Below are positions 1-17,418 of a DNA stretch of 64,000 nt, one piece after another (the stretch's first letter is position 1; every line of letters starts with the position of its first letter). Source of the DNA: Thiocapsa roseopersicina. Lineage in GTDB: Bacteria > Pseudomonadota > Gammaproteobacteria > Chromatiales > Chromatiaceae. Below the pieces are notes generated by a model. It ran no database searches. It was not told where the DNA came from and saw only the letters and a program-made list of their open reading frames with translations. The stretch is from NCBI RefSeq assembly GCF_900106925.1, contig NZ_FNNZ01000008.1, forward strand, positions 62,001 to 126,000, given 5' to 3'. Position numbers and translations under genes: made by a program.

Positions 1-2
1 AA

Positions 3-467
3 TTAGTCGAGATACGTCCCCGCCCCCAGGTAGCGGGCCTGCCAGTAAGGCGTCGCGAGCCGATCGAGCCGGACCTGTCGACGCGATGTCGATGCGTGGA
101 CAAAGCGTTCGTCGTCGACCATCAGCCCGACGTGATGCTCTCCCGGCGCGATCCGGAAGAAGACGATATCGCCGGGACGGGGCTGACGGCCGGGAACCGG
201 TGTCGCAGTGCGCAGCTGCTCGGTCGAGACACGCGGGATCTGCACGCCGGCGACATGGTGCGCGTAATAGGTGAGCCCGCTGCAGTCGAGCCCTTCGCCC
301 GGGCTACTCCCTCCGTAGACGTAGGGAGTTCCGACTTGGGATAGCCCGGCCAGTACCACCTCCGCGCGCGGGCCTTCGAGGCTGTCGCCGCGCTGGGTGG
401 CGCAGCCGGACAGGATCCCGGACACCAAGAGGACGCAAAGGACGCGACCGTCTTGCCATAGCGTCAT
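3..467 (-). CDS. NlpC/P60 (C40) family cell-wall hydrolase, lipoprotein
   Basis: A predicted cysteine peptidase that cleaves peptidoglycan stem peptides, probably anchored to a membrane as a lipoprotein. The N-terminus is a short hydrophobic signal ending in a lipobox (LSGC) about 20 residues in. The C40 core follows: a GTPYVYGG segment, the catalytic Cys in DCSGL, and the His in EHHVGL. At about 154 residues it is a minimal single-domain member with no extra binding domain. I use the ATG at 467; a GTG at 476 in the same frame is the alternative, and neither has a strong ribosome binding site. It is the leftmost gene and its stop lies at 3-5, so it is complete. Confidence 0.85.
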   Translation of the reverse strand: MTLWQDGRVLCVLLVSGILSGCATQRGDSLEGPRAEVVLAGLSQVGTPYVYGGSSPGEGLDCSGLTYYAHHVAGVQIPRVSTEQLRTATPVPGRQPRPGDIVFFRIAPGEHHVGLMVDDERFVHASTSRRQVRLDRLATPYWQARYLGAGTYLD

Positions 468-817
468 AATCGACACTCGGTATATTTCGCAATTAACTGT
501 AAACGCGACTTTTAGACTGCTGACCGTAAGGTGTCAAGCGAGCATCGCTGCTTGCCCCGGCAGCCTCGCCCCGCGCGCAGGGGGCACCGTTGCGCAAACA
601 GGGGCGACTGCCGACACGTCACCGCGCGCCGAACCGACGAAGACGCGGCATAATCGCACTGCGGCTGCGCACCGAGGTCCGCCCCGCAACGATCCCGAAA
701 ATCGGCGCCTCGGTCCGCGGGCAATCACTCCGAGACTCGCGGAGAACAGGCAGTGGACCGCATAAAGCTCGATCGGATTCGCAAACGACTCAGCCCAGCG
801 AAATAAGGAACCAAACA
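468..817. other. Intergenic region between divergent genes, no gene seen
   Basis: About 350 bases separate the minus-strand NlpC gene from the plus-strand antiporter. The part nearest the NlpC gene (about 480-530) is AT-richer and probably holds its promoter. AAGGA at 805-809 is the ribosome binding site of the antiporter. Open frames across the rest carry no recognisable protein signature. Confidence 0.5.
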
Positions 818-3179
<2,362 letters not shown>

Positions 3180-3255
3180 CGGATCGAGGCATCGGACGCC
3201 TTGGGCACCGATCGGGCGCCCTCATGTGGCTGATACCGGTCCGGCCATCCGATCG

Positions 3256-4446
3256 ATGCCCATGTACAGACTGACGACCCACTCGGCGATTGCCGACATC
3301 CCCGCGGATCAATGGAACCGGCTCGCCGGGGACGACAGCCCCTTTCTGCGGCATGAGTTCCTCGATGCCATGGAGCGTCACGGCTGCGTCGGCGAGTCGC
3401 TCGGTTGGCTGCCGCGGCATCTCGCGCTGCAGGACGCGGATGGACATCTGGTCGCAGCCGCGCCCTGCTACCTGAAGTTCAACTCCTACGGGGAGTTCGT
3501 CTTCGACTGGAGCTGGGCCGACGCTTATCGGCGCAAAGGGCTCCGGTACTATCCAAAGCTGGTGATCGCCTCCCCCTACACCCCCGCGACGGGACCGCGT
3601 CTCCTGACCGGGGATTCGCCTGCGCGCAAAGAGCACGCACGCGCACTGATTCAGGGCGCGATCCGGGTGGCCGAGGAGGCGGGAGTCTCCTCGATGCATT
3701 GGCTCTTCACGGCGGAGGACGAGCAGGCACTCCTCGAGGGTCAGGGCCTGCTCGGACGCGTCGGCTGTCAGTTTCACTGGCACAACCGGGGCTACAACTC
3801 GTTCGAGGATTATCTCGGGACCTTTACGGCCGAGAAGCGCAAAAAGGTCAAACGCGAGCGGCGCCGTGTCGTCGAATCCGGCGTACGGATTCGACGCATC
3901 CCGGGCAACGCGGTCACGGAGGCGGAATGGGCCACCTTTCATCGGCTCTATTGCGACGCCTTCGACAAGCGCGGCGGGATCCCGACCTTCTCGCTGCCCT
4001 TCTTCCAGGCTATCGGCGAGACGATGGGCGAGAGTCTCCTGCTGGTGCTGGCCGAGTACGGCAACGACATCGTCGCCGCGGCCTTCAACCTGGTCGGCAC
4101 GCGCTCGCTCTACGGACGCCATTGGGGATGCTTTAAGGACTTCCACAGCCTGCATTTCGAGGCCTGCTACTATCAGGGCTTGGATTATTGCATCGAGAAT
4201 GGCCTGACCCGCTTCGAGCCGGGTGCTCAAGGCGAGCACAAGGTCAGCCGAGGCTTCCTGCCGACCCCGACCTGGTCGGCCCACTGGATCGCCGACCCGG
4301 CCTTCCGCGACGCCATCGCACGCTTCGTCACCCTCGAAGCCGAAGGCATGGACGACTACATCGCCGAGATGCAGGCCCACAGCCCCTACCGCCGAGACAG
4401 CAGCGCTGCGGCCGACCCGGCATCGGCCGGACGCGACTCGACATGA
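3256..4446 (+). CDS. FemAB-like / GNAT-superfamily acyltransferase (COG3146 type)
   Basis: A predicted cytoplasmic N-acyltransferase of the family often annotated as GNAT N-acetyltransferase or peptidoglycan-biosynthesis-like protein; substrate unknown. The product is about 396 residues. A basic [14 protein letters not shown] stretch and a C-terminal fold ending in [23 protein letters not shown] are typical of this uncharacterised family. I use the ATG at 3256; a GTG at 3226 in frame is possible. Its stop overlaps the start of aat by four bases (ATGA), so the two are translationally coupled. That neighbourhood fits a role in transferring an acyl or aminoacyl group, but this is inference. Confidence 0.8.
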   Translation: MPMYRLTTHSAIADIPADQWNRLAGDDSPFLRHEFLDAMERHGCVGESLGWLPRHLALQDADGHLVAAAPCYLKFNSYGEFVFDWSWADAYRRKGLRYYPKLVIASPYTPATGPRLLTGDSPARKEHARALIQGAIRVAEEAGVSSMHWLFTAEDEQALLEGQGLLGRVGCQFHWHNRGYNSFEDYLGTFTAEKRKKVKRERRRVVESGVRIRRIPGNAVTEAEWATFHRLYCDAFDKRGGIPTFSLPFFQAIGETMGESLLLVLAEYGNDIVAAAFNLVGTRSLYGRHWGCFKDFHSLHFEACYYQGLDYCIENGLTRFEPGAQGEHKVSRGFLPTPTWSAHWIADPAFRDAIARFVTLEAEGMDDYIAEMQAHSPYRRDSSAAADPASAGRDST

Positions 4447-5183
4447 TTCCGCGACTGCATCCGCACGACAGATCCGCATTCCCGGATGTTCGCCACGCCC
4501 TGCGCGAGCCCAACGGCCTGCTGGCGTTCGGCGGCGATCTGTCCCCGGAGCGGCTGGAGAACGCATACAGACGCGGGATCTTTCCCTGGTTCAGCGAGGG
4601 CGACCCCATCCTCTGGTGGTCTCCTGACCCGCGCACCGTGCTCTTTCCGCAGTCCTTGAAGGTACCGCGCAGTCTGCGCAAACGGCTGCGCAAGCAACCC
4701 GTCAGGGTCACGATGGACCGTGACTTCGGCGCGGTCATTCGCGGGTGCGCGGCACCGCGAGACGCGCACGGAGGTACCTGGATCCTTCCGGAGATGGTGA
4801 TGGCCTACGAGACGCTTCATCGACACGGGATCGCGCATTCGGTCGAGGTTTGGCAGGACGGCGAGCTGGTCGGGGGCCTCTACGGCGTTGCCGTCGGCGC
4901 CGCCTTCTTCGGAGAGTCCATGTTCAGCCGAGCGACCGACGCCTCGAAGATCGCGCTCGCGCATCTGTGCGAACGCCTGACGCGCTGGGGGTTCGGCCTG
5001 ATCGACTGTCAGATGCGCACCGAGCATCTGATCCGCTTGGGCGCCGTGGAGATCCCGCGCGACGAGCTGGTGCACCGATTGGATCGACTCTGTCGGCAAC
5101 CCGCGCCCGAGACCTCCGGTCGACACTGGGACGACGGACTCGAGCACCTGCCCCTTCTCGACGGCAACGCGGAGACACTATGA
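4443..5183 (+). CDS. aat: Leucyl/phenylalanyl-tRNA-protein transferase
   Basis: Transfers Leu or Phe from aminoacyl-tRNA to proteins with N-terminal Lys or Arg, creating N-degrons recognised by ClpS and degraded by ClpAP. The 246-residue product has the family signature [11 protein letters not shown]-like segment (here [11 protein letters not shown]), WWSPDPR, and the conserved GGLYGVAVG and FFGESMFS blocks. It starts inside the stop of the upstream acyltransferase gene and its stop overlaps bpt by four bases. The downstream partners clpS and clpA lie within 4 kb. Confidence 0.96.
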   Translation: MIPRLHPHDRSAFPDVRHALREPNGLLAFGGDLSPERLENAYRRGIFPWFSEGDPILWWSPDPRTVLFPQSLKVPRSLRKRLRKQPVRVTMDRDFGAVIRGCAAPRDAHGGTWILPEMVMAYETLHRHGIAHSVEVWQDGELVGGLYGVAVGAAFFGESMFSRATDASKIALAHLCERLTRWGFGLIDCQMRTEHLIRLGAVEIPRDELVHRLDRLCRQPAPETSGRHWDDGLEHLPLLDGNAETL

Positions 5184-5938
5184 ATGCCGAGGACGGCCCC
5201 CTTGCCGGGCGCCATCTCGCCCTCTATCTGACCGGCGAGCACAACTGCTCCTACCTGCCGGGGCATCGGGCGCGCACCCTCTTCGTCGACCCCACCGCCA
5301 GCATCGACGGCGCGACCTATCAGGCCCTGGTCGATCAGGGTTTCCGCCGCAGCGGCGCGCATGTTTATCGACCGGCCTGTCGCGGCTGCGCGGCCTGCGT
5401 GCCGGTGCGCGTGCCGGTCGCGGATTTCGTCCCGGACCGCTCGCAACGTCGCAACTGGCGGCGCAACTCGGCCGAGCTGAGCCTCCTCGACATCCCGGCC
5501 GCCTTCAAGCCGAGCCATTTCGACCTCTACAGACGTTACCTGAGGGCGCGCCATCCCGAAGGCGGTATGGCGGACGATGCCTCCGAAGAAAACTACCGCC
5601 GTTTCCTGGTCGAGCGCTGGGGAGGATCGACCCGCTTCATCGAGATTCGGCTGGGCGAGCGACTGGTCGGCGTGGCGGTGACGGACGTCATCGAGCAGGG
5701 GCTCTCCGCCGTCTACACCTTCTTCGACCCGGCTGATTCGGAACGCTCGCCGGGGACCTTCGCGATCCTGGCGCAGATCGAAGCGGCCCGACGCATCGGC
5801 GTACCCTATCTCTATCTGGGCTATTGGCTTCGGGACTCGGCGAAGATGCGGTATAAAGAGCGTTTCCGCCCGATCGAGGCGTGGGACGGCCACAAGTGGG
5901 TCGGGTTCGAGCGCACTCGGCCCTTGGACTTCGGTTGA
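5180..5938 (+). CDS. bpt: Aspartate/glutamate leucyltransferase (Bpt, arginyltransferase family)
   Basis: Transfers Leu from Leu-tRNA to proteins with N-terminal Asp or Glu, the second entry route into the bacterial Leu/N-degron pathway. The 252-residue product carries the ATE N-terminal Cys-rich region (HNCSYLPG, then [16 protein letters not shown]) and the C-terminal Y(L)YLGYWL segment with [10 protein letters not shown] that marks the family. Its ATG lies in an ATGA overlap with aat, so both transferases are made together. Confidence 0.94.
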   Translation: MNAEDGPLAGRHLALYLTGEHNCSYLPGHRARTLFVDPTASIDGATYQALVDQGFRRSGAHVYRPACRGCAACVPVRVPVADFVPDRSQRRNWRRNSAELSLLDIPAAFKPSHFDLYRRYLRARHPEGGMADDASEENYRRFLVERWGGSTRFIEIRLGERLVGVAVTDVIEQGLSAVYTFFDPADSERSPGTFAILAQIEAARRIGVPYLYLGYWLRDSAKMRYKERFRPIEAWDGHKWVGFERTRPLDFG

Positions 5939-6063
5939 GACCCGTCGGGCAATCGGCTCGGCACGATACGATCGCTGCTGCCCCCGCCGGGGCGTTCAAC
6001 CTATGGTACACTCCCGGAGCTTCATGGCCCGGATCCGATCACGCAGTACAACATACAAAAACT

Positions 6064-6282
6064 ATGTCAAAAGACGACGTTATCCAAATGGAAGGCACGG
6101 TCACCGAGACCCTGCCGAACACTGTATTCAGGGTCGAGCTGGAGAACGGTCACACCGTGACGGCTCATATCTCCGGCAAGATGCGAAAGCACTATATCCG
6201 TATCCTCACGGGCGATAAGGTCACCGTCGAGCTGACCCCCTACGACCTCACGAAAGGCCGCATCGTGTATCGAGCGCGATAG
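6064..6282 (+). CDS. infA: Translation initiation factor IF-1
   Basis: A 72-residue S1/OB-fold protein that occupies the ribosomal A site during initiation. The sequence [13 protein letters not shown] through [12 protein letters not shown] is near-identical to IF-1 of other gammaproteobacteria. It has its own leader of about 125 bases after bpt and is followed by a 212-base gap before convergent clpA. I looked for the serine tRNA that often lies here in enterobacteria and saw none. Confidence 0.98.
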   Translation: MSKDDVIQMEGTVTETLPNTVFRVELENGHTVTAHISGKMRKHYIRILTGDKVTVELTPYDLTKGRIVYRAR

Positions 6283-6494
6283 GTCAGGCCGAACCGTAAA
6301 GCACCAGGAGACACTGCGAAGAGCCTCCCCGGATACCCGGGACGCAGGCAGCGATGCCGGCGTCATCGGCCGACGGCCATCGCAGGGAAGACGAGAAGCG
6401 TCGTTTCAGGGGTTTGCGCGCCGACCGACACTCCTTTGTCGGAGACGCGATGACGGCTCGGACCTTAGGGCGACGCCTGTCGCTCGGGCGCGGC

Positions 6495-8756
6495 TCATAG
6501 CGATCGCGGCTCGCCGTTGATCTCGAACGCGAGCGCCTCTCCCTCCACATGGATGCGCACGCTACCGCCGGTGACCAGATCGCCGAAGAGAAGCTCGTTG
6601 GCCAAGGGCTTCTTGATGTGGTTCTGGATGACACGGGCCATCGGGCGCGCGCCCATCTTCGGGTCGTAGCCCTTGCTCGCCAGCCAGGCGCGGGCATCGG
6701 CATCGATCGTGAGGCTCACCTTCTTCTCTTCGAGCTGCTGCTCGAGCTCGAATACAAACTTATCCACCACGCTTCGAATCGTCTGCTCGCTCAAGGAGCC
6801 GAACTGCACGACCGCGTCGAGCCGATTGCGGAACTCGGGCGTGAAGTAGCGCTTGAGCGCCTCGATGCCGTCGGTCGAATGATCCTGCTCGGTGAAGCCG
6901 ATCGATCGGCGCGCGGTTTCTTCCGCCCCCGCGTTGGTCGTCATGACCAGGACCACGTTGCGGAAGTCCGCCTTGCGACCGTTGTTGTCGGTCAGTGTCC
7001 CGTGGTCCATCACCTGCAGGAGCAGGTTGAAGACGTCGGGATGGGCCTTCTCGATCTCGTCGAGCAACAAGACCGCATGCGGATGCTTGTTGACCTCTTC
7101 GGTCAGCAGTCCGCCCTGATCGAAGCCGACATATCCGGGCGGCGCGCCGATGAGACGCGAGACCGTGTGCCGCTCCATGTATTCGGACATGTCGAAGCGC
7201 AGAAGCTCCATCCCCAGGATACGCGCCAGCTGACGTGTCACCTCGGTCTTGCCCACACCGGTGGGTCCGGTGAACAGGAACGAGCCGATCGGCTTCTCCT
7301 CGGTCCCCAAGCCCGAGCGGTTCATGCGGATGGAGGAGGTCAGGGCATCGATCGCCGCGTCTTGACCGTAGACGACCATCTTGAGATCGCGATCGAGATT
7401 CTTGAGCGACTCGGTGTCGGAGGCCGAGACCTTTTTCGAGGGGATGCGCGCCATCTTGGCAACGATCGCCTCGACATCGCCGACATCGATGCGCTTCTTG
7501 CGCTTCGCCGGACTCTTGAGCTGAACGTGTGCGCCGGCCTCGTCGATGACGTCGATCGCCTTGTCCGGGAGATGACGATCGTTGATGTAGCGGTTCGACA
7601 GCTCCGCGGCAGCACGCAAGGCCGGGTTGGTGTAGGTGACCTGGTGATGCTCCTCGAACCGGCTCTTGAGACCCTTGAGGATCTCGAAGGTCTCCTCCAC
7701 CGAGGGCTCCTCGACATCAATCTTCTGGAAGCGACGCGCAAGTGCCCGATCCTTCTCGAAGATGCCGCGATATTCCTGGTAGGTCGTGGATCCAATGCAC
7801 CGCAGGTCGCCGGACGCCAACACAGGCTTGATCAGATTCGAGGCATCCATCACCCCGCCCGAGGCGGAGCCTGCGCCGATGATGGTATGGATCTCGTCGA
7901 TGAAGAGGATCGCGTGGCGCTGGCGTTTGAGTTGCGCGAGCACCGCCTTAAGGCGCTTCTCGAAGTCACCTCGGTATTTGGTGCCGGCCACCAGACCGCC
8001 GAGATCCAGCGAGTAGATGACCGCGTCGCTCAAAATCTCCGGGACCTCGCCGTCGACGATCTTCTTCGCCAGACCTTCGGCAATCGCGGTCTTGCCCACA
8101 CCGGCCTCGCCGACGAACAGCGGATTATTCTTGCGCCGCCGACAGAGGATCTGCACGGTGCGCTCGACCTCGGCAGCGCGACCGATCAAGGGGTCGATCC
8201 GCCCTAGACGCGCCATCTCGTTGAGGTTCGTCGCAAAGCTTTCGAGCGGACTGTTGCCGTCCTTCTCTTCCCCGCGCGGCTCGTCGATCTCGCCGGGCGC
8301 CTCATCGTCCTGACTCTCGCCGGGGACCTTGGAGATCCCGTGCGAGATGTAGTTGACGACATCCAGCCGAGTCACATCCTGCTGATTGAGCAGATAGACG
8401 GCTTGCGAGTCCTGCTCGCTGAAGAGCGCCACGAGGACGTTTGCCCCGGTGACCTCTTTCTTGCCGGCCGACTGCACATGGAAGACGGCTCGCTGCAGGA
8501 CGCGCTGAAAACCGAGCGTCGGCTGCGTGTCCCGATCTTCGCTGTCCGGGATCAGCGGGGTCGTTTCGTCGATGAAGGCGGTGATCTCGCGGCGCAGCTT
8601 CTCGGAGTCCGTCCCGCACGCCTTGAGAACCTTCGCGGCAGTCGGGTTATCCAGAAGCGACAGCAGCATATGCTCGACCGTCATGTACTCGTGATGCTTC
8701 ACGCGCGCCTCCTTGAAGGCCCGGTTCAGCGTAAATTCAAGTTCTTTGCTCAGCAT
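6495..8756 (-). CDS. clpA: ATP-dependent Clp protease ATP-binding subunit ClpA
   Basis: The hexameric AAA+ unfoldase that feeds substrates to ClpP. It has a Clp N-terminal domain (about 1-145, the ClpS docking site), a first AAA module with Walker A GEAGVGKT at 216-223, and a second with Walker A GPTGVGKT near residue 496. The ClpP-docking loop is IGF in RRSIGFTEQD. At 753 residues it is full length. It lies 65 bases downstream of clpS on the same strand, the usual arrangement. Confidence 0.97.
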   Translation of the reverse strand: MLSKELEFTLNRAFKEARVKHHEYMTVEHMLLSLLDNPTAAKVLKACGTDSEKLRREITAFIDETTPLIPDSEDRDTQPTLGFQRVLQRAVFHVQSAGKKEVTGANVLVALFSEQDSQAVYLLNQQDVTRLDVVNYISHGISKVPGESQDDEAPGEIDEPRGEEKDGNSPLESFATNLNEMARLGRIDPLIGRAAEVERTVQILCRRRKNNPLFVGEAGVGKTAIAEGLAKKIVDGEVPEILSDAVIYSLDLGGLVAGTKYRGDFEKRLKAVLAQLKRQRHAILFIDEIHTIIGAGSASGGVMDASNLIKPVLASGDLRCIGSTTYQEYRGIFEKDRALARRFQKIDVEEPSVEETFEILKGLKSRFEEHHQVTYTNPALRAAAELSNRYINDRHLPDKAIDVIDEAGAHVQLKSPAKRKKRIDVGDVEAIVAKMARIPSKKVSASDTESLKNLDRDLKMVVYGQDAAIDALTSSIRMNRSGLGTEEKPIGSFLFTGPTGVGKTEVTRQLARILGMELLRFDMSEYMERHTVSRLIGAPPGYVGFDQGGLLTEEVNKHPHAVLLLDEIEKAHPDVFNLLLQVMDHGTLTDNNGRKADFRNVVLVMTTNAGAEETARRSIGFTEQDHSTDGIEALKRYFTPEFRNRLDAVVQFGSLSEQTIRSVVDKFVFELEQQLEEKKVSLTIDADARAWLASKGYDPKMGARPMARVIQNHIKKPLANELLFGDLVTGGSVRIHVEGEALAFEINGEPRSL

Positions 8757-8821
8757 TGGCCTAATCCAAGCAGGGTTGACGAAACGGTGTGAGCCGCTGC
8801 AGCGACCAGGTGTGTCGGGCT

Positions 8822-9145
8822 CTAAGCTTCTTCCATCGTGCAGAGCAATGGGTGGTGGTGACTGCGTGCAAAGTCATTCACCTGCGACACCTTGGTCTCG
8901 GCGATATCTTTGGTGAAAACGCCGCACACCCCTCGACCTCGAGTATGCACGTGCAGCATGATTTGGGTGGCTTTCTCGCGATTCATTGCGAAAAAGGTCT
9001 CCAGCACCTGCACCACGAACTCCATCGGGGTGTAATCATCGTTCAGCAACAGGACCTTGAAAAGAGGCGGCCGTCGAAGCTTGGGTTTCGCCTCCTGTAC
9101 GGTCAGCCCTGATTCGCGTTCCTCGCTCGGAAGGTCGTCACTCAT
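8822..9145 (-). CDS. clpS: ATP-dependent Clp protease adaptor ClpS
   Basis: The N-recognin that binds N-terminal Leu, Phe, Tyr or Trp and delivers the protein to ClpA. The 107-residue product has the signature [18 protein letters not shown], which forms the N-degron pocket, and the [12 protein letters not shown] helix that contacts ClpA. I start at the ATG at 9145; the frame is open further upstream but the extension is low-complexity and Arg-rich. It is transcribed with clpA and divergent from cspD. Confidence 0.95.
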   Translation of the reverse strand: MSDDLPSEERESGLTVQEAKPKLRRPPLFKVLLLNDDYTPMEFVVQVLETFFAMNREKATQIMLHVHTRGRGVCGVFTKDIAETKVSQVNDFARSHHHPLLCTMEEA

Positions 9146-9311
9146 GATTGGGATTCTAGGAAAATTTTGGAGGCTTGCGATGTCGATCGCACGGTTTGGC
9201 ATCGCTTCGAGTCCGGTTTGAGTCCGGTTTGAGTCGTGACGCCTGCGTTCGGATTCCGACCGGACCGACCCGCGACGAGGATCGTTTCGAAGCGCCCCGG
9301 CGGATGTCGGT

Positions 9312-9339
9312 TTGACCCCCGAAATCACCTTACTATACT
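9312..9339 (+). promoter_or_regulatory. Sigma-70 promoter of cspD
   Basis: TTGACC at 9312-9317 and TATACT at 9334-9339 are separated by 16 bases. This predicts a transcript with a leader of about 100 bases before the cspD ATG at 9448. The leader contains an unstructured CAA-rich stretch (about 9387-9420) and a TGGAGGAG ribosome binding site. Confidence 0.65.
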
Positions 9340-9447
9340 ACGCAGTTATGGCGCGGTTCCGAGGTTTCAAGGCACCCGTCAGACATCAACAACGACAACA
9401 ACAACGACCACCAACGCGAGACCTGCAACTCCTGGAGGAGCCCTGAA

Positions 9448-9654
9448 ATGATTACCGGTGTTGTCAAGTGGTTCAATAACGCCAAGGGCTACGGGTTCGT
9501 GCAGCCCGATGGCCGCGACGAGGACGTCTTCGTCCACTTCTCGGCCATCGACATGGATGGCTATAAGACCTTGCGCGAGGGACAAAAAGTCCAGTTCGAG
9601 ATCAGTCAGGGGCCGAAAGGCCTCCATGCGGCCAATGTCCACCGCGTCAGTTGA
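9448..9654 (+). CDS. cspD: Cold-shock-domain protein, CspD-like
   Basis: A 68-residue single cold-shock domain with RNP1 (KGYGFVQP) and RNP2 (DVFVHFSAI), binding single-stranded nucleic acid. It resembles CspD more than CspA ([20 protein letters not shown]), and its position divergent from clpS-clpA is the enterobacterial cspD locus. A clear sigma-70 promoter and a long leader precede it and a strong terminator follows, so it is a single-gene unit. Confidence 0.93.
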   Translation: MITGVVKWFNNAKGYGFVQPDGRDEDVFVHFSAIDMDGYKTLREGQKVQFEISQGPKGLHAANVHRVS

Positions 9655-9724
9655 TCGCCGCGGGCTGAGCGCTCGCGATTGTCGGCCAGGGGAGGCGACT
9701 TTACGCTGACAGCCGACGACAGCC

Positions 9725-9759
9725 GGGGGCGGAATCTCCGTTCCGCGCCCCGTTTTTTT
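9725..9759 (+). terminator. Rho-independent terminator after cspD
   Basis: A GC-rich stem, GGGGGCGGAA pairing with TTCCGCGCCCC with a small bulge, followed by seven T residues at 9753-9759. It lies 70 bases after the cspD stop and just before the convergent end of icd. Confidence 0.85.
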
Positions 9760-9782
9760 CGAAGATCCGAAACCCTCGCCCG

Positions 9783-11042
<1,260 letters not shown>

Positions 11043-11167
11043 GTGCAGTGCTCTCGTCGCCCAAAAGACGCCATGCTAACACCGCCTCGGAGGCTTGCGC
11101 AGACCTTCGATGCGGACCGAGCGCAGCCGCTCGCGACGCGGACCGACATGGCCGGTACAATCGCGTG

Positions 11168-12280
11168 ATGACCGCCGGATTGCACAAGCCCCGCTCGACC
11201 CGCGTGATCGTCGGCCTCTCCGGCGGTGTCGATTCGGCCGTCGCCGCCCATCGCCTGCTCGGGCTGGGCTACGCGGTCGAAGCCCTCTTCATGAAGAACT
11301 GGGAAGAGGACGACGACCCCGGCTACTGCGCCGCTGCGGCAGACCTGGCCGACGCGCGCGGCGTCGCCGAACGACTCGGGATCCGGCTGCATACCGTCAA
11401 CTTCGCCACCGAATACTGGGATCGCGTCTTCGAGTCCTTCCTGAGCGAATATCGGGCCTTGCGCACCCCCAACCCGGATGTCCTGTGCAACCGGGAGATC
11501 AAGTTCGCCGCCTTCCTCGATCACGCCCTGGGGCTGGGTGCCGACCTTATCGCCACCGGCCATTACGCACGGGTCACACGCGATGCGCAGGGCGTGCGGC
11601 TTCGCCTGTGCGCCGACCCTGACAAGGATCAGACCTATTTCCTGCACCTGCTCGATCAATCTCAATTGGAGCGCGCGCTCTTCCCGCTGCATGACCTGAC
11701 CAAGCGCGAGGTCCGGGAGATTGCGAGGGGTCTCGGACTCGCCAATGCCGAGAAGAAGGACAGCACCGGGATCTGCTTCATCGGCGAGCGTCGCTTCCGG
11801 GACTTTCTCGCCCGCTACCTCCCGCGCGAGCCCGGCCCCATCGAGACCGCCGAGGGGGTTGCGATCGGCGAGCATCGGGGGCTCGCCTACTACACCATCG
11901 GGCAACGCCAAGGACTCGGCATCGGCGGCATTCACGGCGGTCGCGAGGCGCCCTGGTTCGTCGCCGCGAAGGACGCGGAACGCAATACCTTGGTGCTGGT
12001 TCAGGACACGCACCATCCGCTGCTCATGTCCTCCGGGCTGCATGCGGCTCGGCCGCATTGGATCGCCGGTGAGCCGCCGCAAGACCCGCCCTTTCGCTGC
12101 CTGGCGCGTCTGCGTCATCGCCAGCCCCTGCAGCACTGCGAGGTCGTGGAGGCCGGAGAGTCGGGTTGCCGGATTCGGTTCGACCAACCGCAGCGCGCGG
12201 TGACACCGGGGCAGTCGGTCGTGCTCTACCGCGACGACGTCTGTCTCGGCGGTGCGATCATCGACGCGGGTTGGCGCTGA
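11168..12280 (+). CDS. mnmA: tRNA-specific 2-thiouridylase MnmA
   Basis: Activates and thiolates U34 of Lys, Glu and Gln tRNAs. The PP-loop [12 protein letters not shown] is at the N-terminus. One catalytic Cys lies in [12 protein letters not shown] and the second in [17 protein letters not shown]. The 370-residue length is standard. The ATG at 11168 is used because the PP-loop follows shortly after; the frame upstream lacks family sequence. As in E. coli it precedes hflD. Confidence 0.96.
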   Translation: MTAGLHKPRSTRVIVGLSGGVDSAVAAHRLLGLGYAVEALFMKNWEEDDDPGYCAAAADLADARGVAERLGIRLHTVNFATEYWDRVFESFLSEYRALRTPNPDVLCNREIKFAAFLDHALGLGADLIATGHYARVTRDAQGVRLRLCADPDKDQTYFLHLLDQSQLERALFPLHDLTKREVREIARGLGLANAEKKDSTGICFIGERRFRDFLARYLPREPGPIETAEGVAIGEHRGLAYYTIGQRQGLGIGGIHGGREAPWFVAAKDAERNTLVLVQDTHHPLLMSSGLHAARPHWIAGEPPQDPPFRCLARLRHRQPLQHCEVVEAGESGCRIRFDQPQRAVTPGQSVVLYRDDVCLGGAIIDAGWR

Positions 12281-12363
12281 GCCGGACCGAGAACGAGTGC
12301 TTGGCGCAACCGCCTGGTTCGGGTTCAAATGACCTTCAATCCCCTCAGGAGATCCCCAGCCGA

Positions 12364-13017
12364 ATGCCCCACGACAATCTCGACCGCCTCATCGCCCTCG
12401 CCGGCATCTATCAGGCCGTCAACTGTGTTATGCGCGTCGCCCGATCCGGCTCGGCGGACACCGACGCCATGGAGCCCTGTATCTACAGCCTCCTGCAGGT
12501 CAATGCCGACGACGTGGGAGCGGTCTTCGGCGAGCCGGGACGGGTCGCAAACGGCGCACGACAGATCATTGCGCAGCTCACCGGCAAGCCGGAGCGCAAC
12601 CTGGAGTTGACCCGCTACGTGGTCCTCTTGATGAAGCTGGAACGCGCCCTCGCGGCGCGCCCCGATCTCCTCGCACGCGTCGGCGAAGGCATCGAGGCGG
12701 CGCAGGCGAAACAGGAACACTTTGCGCTCCTGCACCCGAACATGCTGGCCCATCTCGCGGCGATCTACACCGACACCCTCAGCACACTCGAGCCTCGAAT
12801 CATCGTCCGCGGCGATCCGCTGCATCTGCAAAACCCCGACAACCAGAACCGAGTCCGCGCGCTCCTGCTCGCCGGCATCCGCTCCGCCATGTTGTGGCGG
12901 CAGGTCGGCGGCACCCGCTGGCAAATGCTCCTGAAGAATCGGCAGATCCTCGCGGACGCCCGCCGCTATCTCAACAGCCTGGCCGACCGCACCGCCAATC
13001 CGAAGTCTGAAAGCTGA
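12364..13017 (+). CDS. hflD: High frequency lysogenization protein HflD homologue
   Basis: A helical, membrane-associated protein of the HflD family; in E. coli it interferes with lambda CII, and its housekeeping role is not settled. The 217-residue product has the family segments LAGIYQAVNCV, LKNPDNQ-like QNPDNQNRVRALLLAGIRSAMLWRQ, and a C-terminal RRYL. It follows mnmA by 83 bases in the conserved mnmA-hflD order, but here acnA separates it from purB. Confidence 0.9.
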   Translation: MPHDNLDRLIALAGIYQAVNCVMRVARSGSADTDAMEPCIYSLLQVNADDVGAVFGEPGRVANGARQIIAQLTGKPERNLELTRYVVLLMKLERALAARPDLLARVGEGIEAAQAKQEHFALLHPNMLAHLAAIYTDTLSTLEPRIIVRGDPLHLQNPDNQNRVRALLLAGIRSAMLWRQVGGTRWQMLLKNRQILADARRYLNSLADRTANPKSES

Positions 13018-13140
13018 TAGCTGGAGGCCGGCGGCTCAAGCCCCGCCCCCACCCGAACATACTGCACCGCAGCATATAGCGCCGCACCCGCTTGGCCGCT
13101 AGAATCGGGCCCAACCTGTTCGCCGAACCCGGAGCACCGC

Positions 13141-17182
<4,042 letters not shown>

Positions 17183-17189
17183 GTGATGG

Positions 17190-17230
17190 GAAAATAAAAA
17201 AGGCCGCTCACGCCTAGACGTGAACGGCCC
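17190..17230 (-). terminator. Terminator for the minus-strand OmpA-domain gene
   Basis: A stem of GGCCGCTCACG against CGTGAACGGCC (one wobble pair) at 17202-17228, with an A-rich run (AAAATAAAAAA) on its left. Read on the minus strand this is a hairpin followed by a T-rich tract, placed downstream of the OmpA-domain gene and facing the end of purB. Confidence 0.7.
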
Positions 17231-17418
17231 TCCCATAAGCCCCGGTCGGGGGGATGAGGCTTATTGGACCTGCCGCGTCGATCACTGACGTGGTCGGCGC
17301 GGTACTCAAAAGGGATGGATCGGAGATCGAAGAGAAACGATCGCCGCTTGATCGTCGGCCGCATCGACCGCCGGCTTGAAACCGGCGATCGAGGCGGCGC
17401 ATATCGGCGGAGGGGGCT

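Noticed and set aside
6283-6494. A tRNA gene between infA and clpA, as in enterobacteria
   Set aside because: No acceptor stem, T-loop GGTTCAAATCC-type or CCA-end pattern could be found on either strand.
6549-8207. A 552-codon plus-strand frame opposite clpA
   Set aside because: It is the antisense shadow of clpA; composition and lack of any domain argue against a gene.
9205-9232. Tandem GAGTCCGGTTT copies upstream of clpS
   Set aside because: Only two copies of an 11-base word in a GC-rich leader; could be slippage and has no further support.
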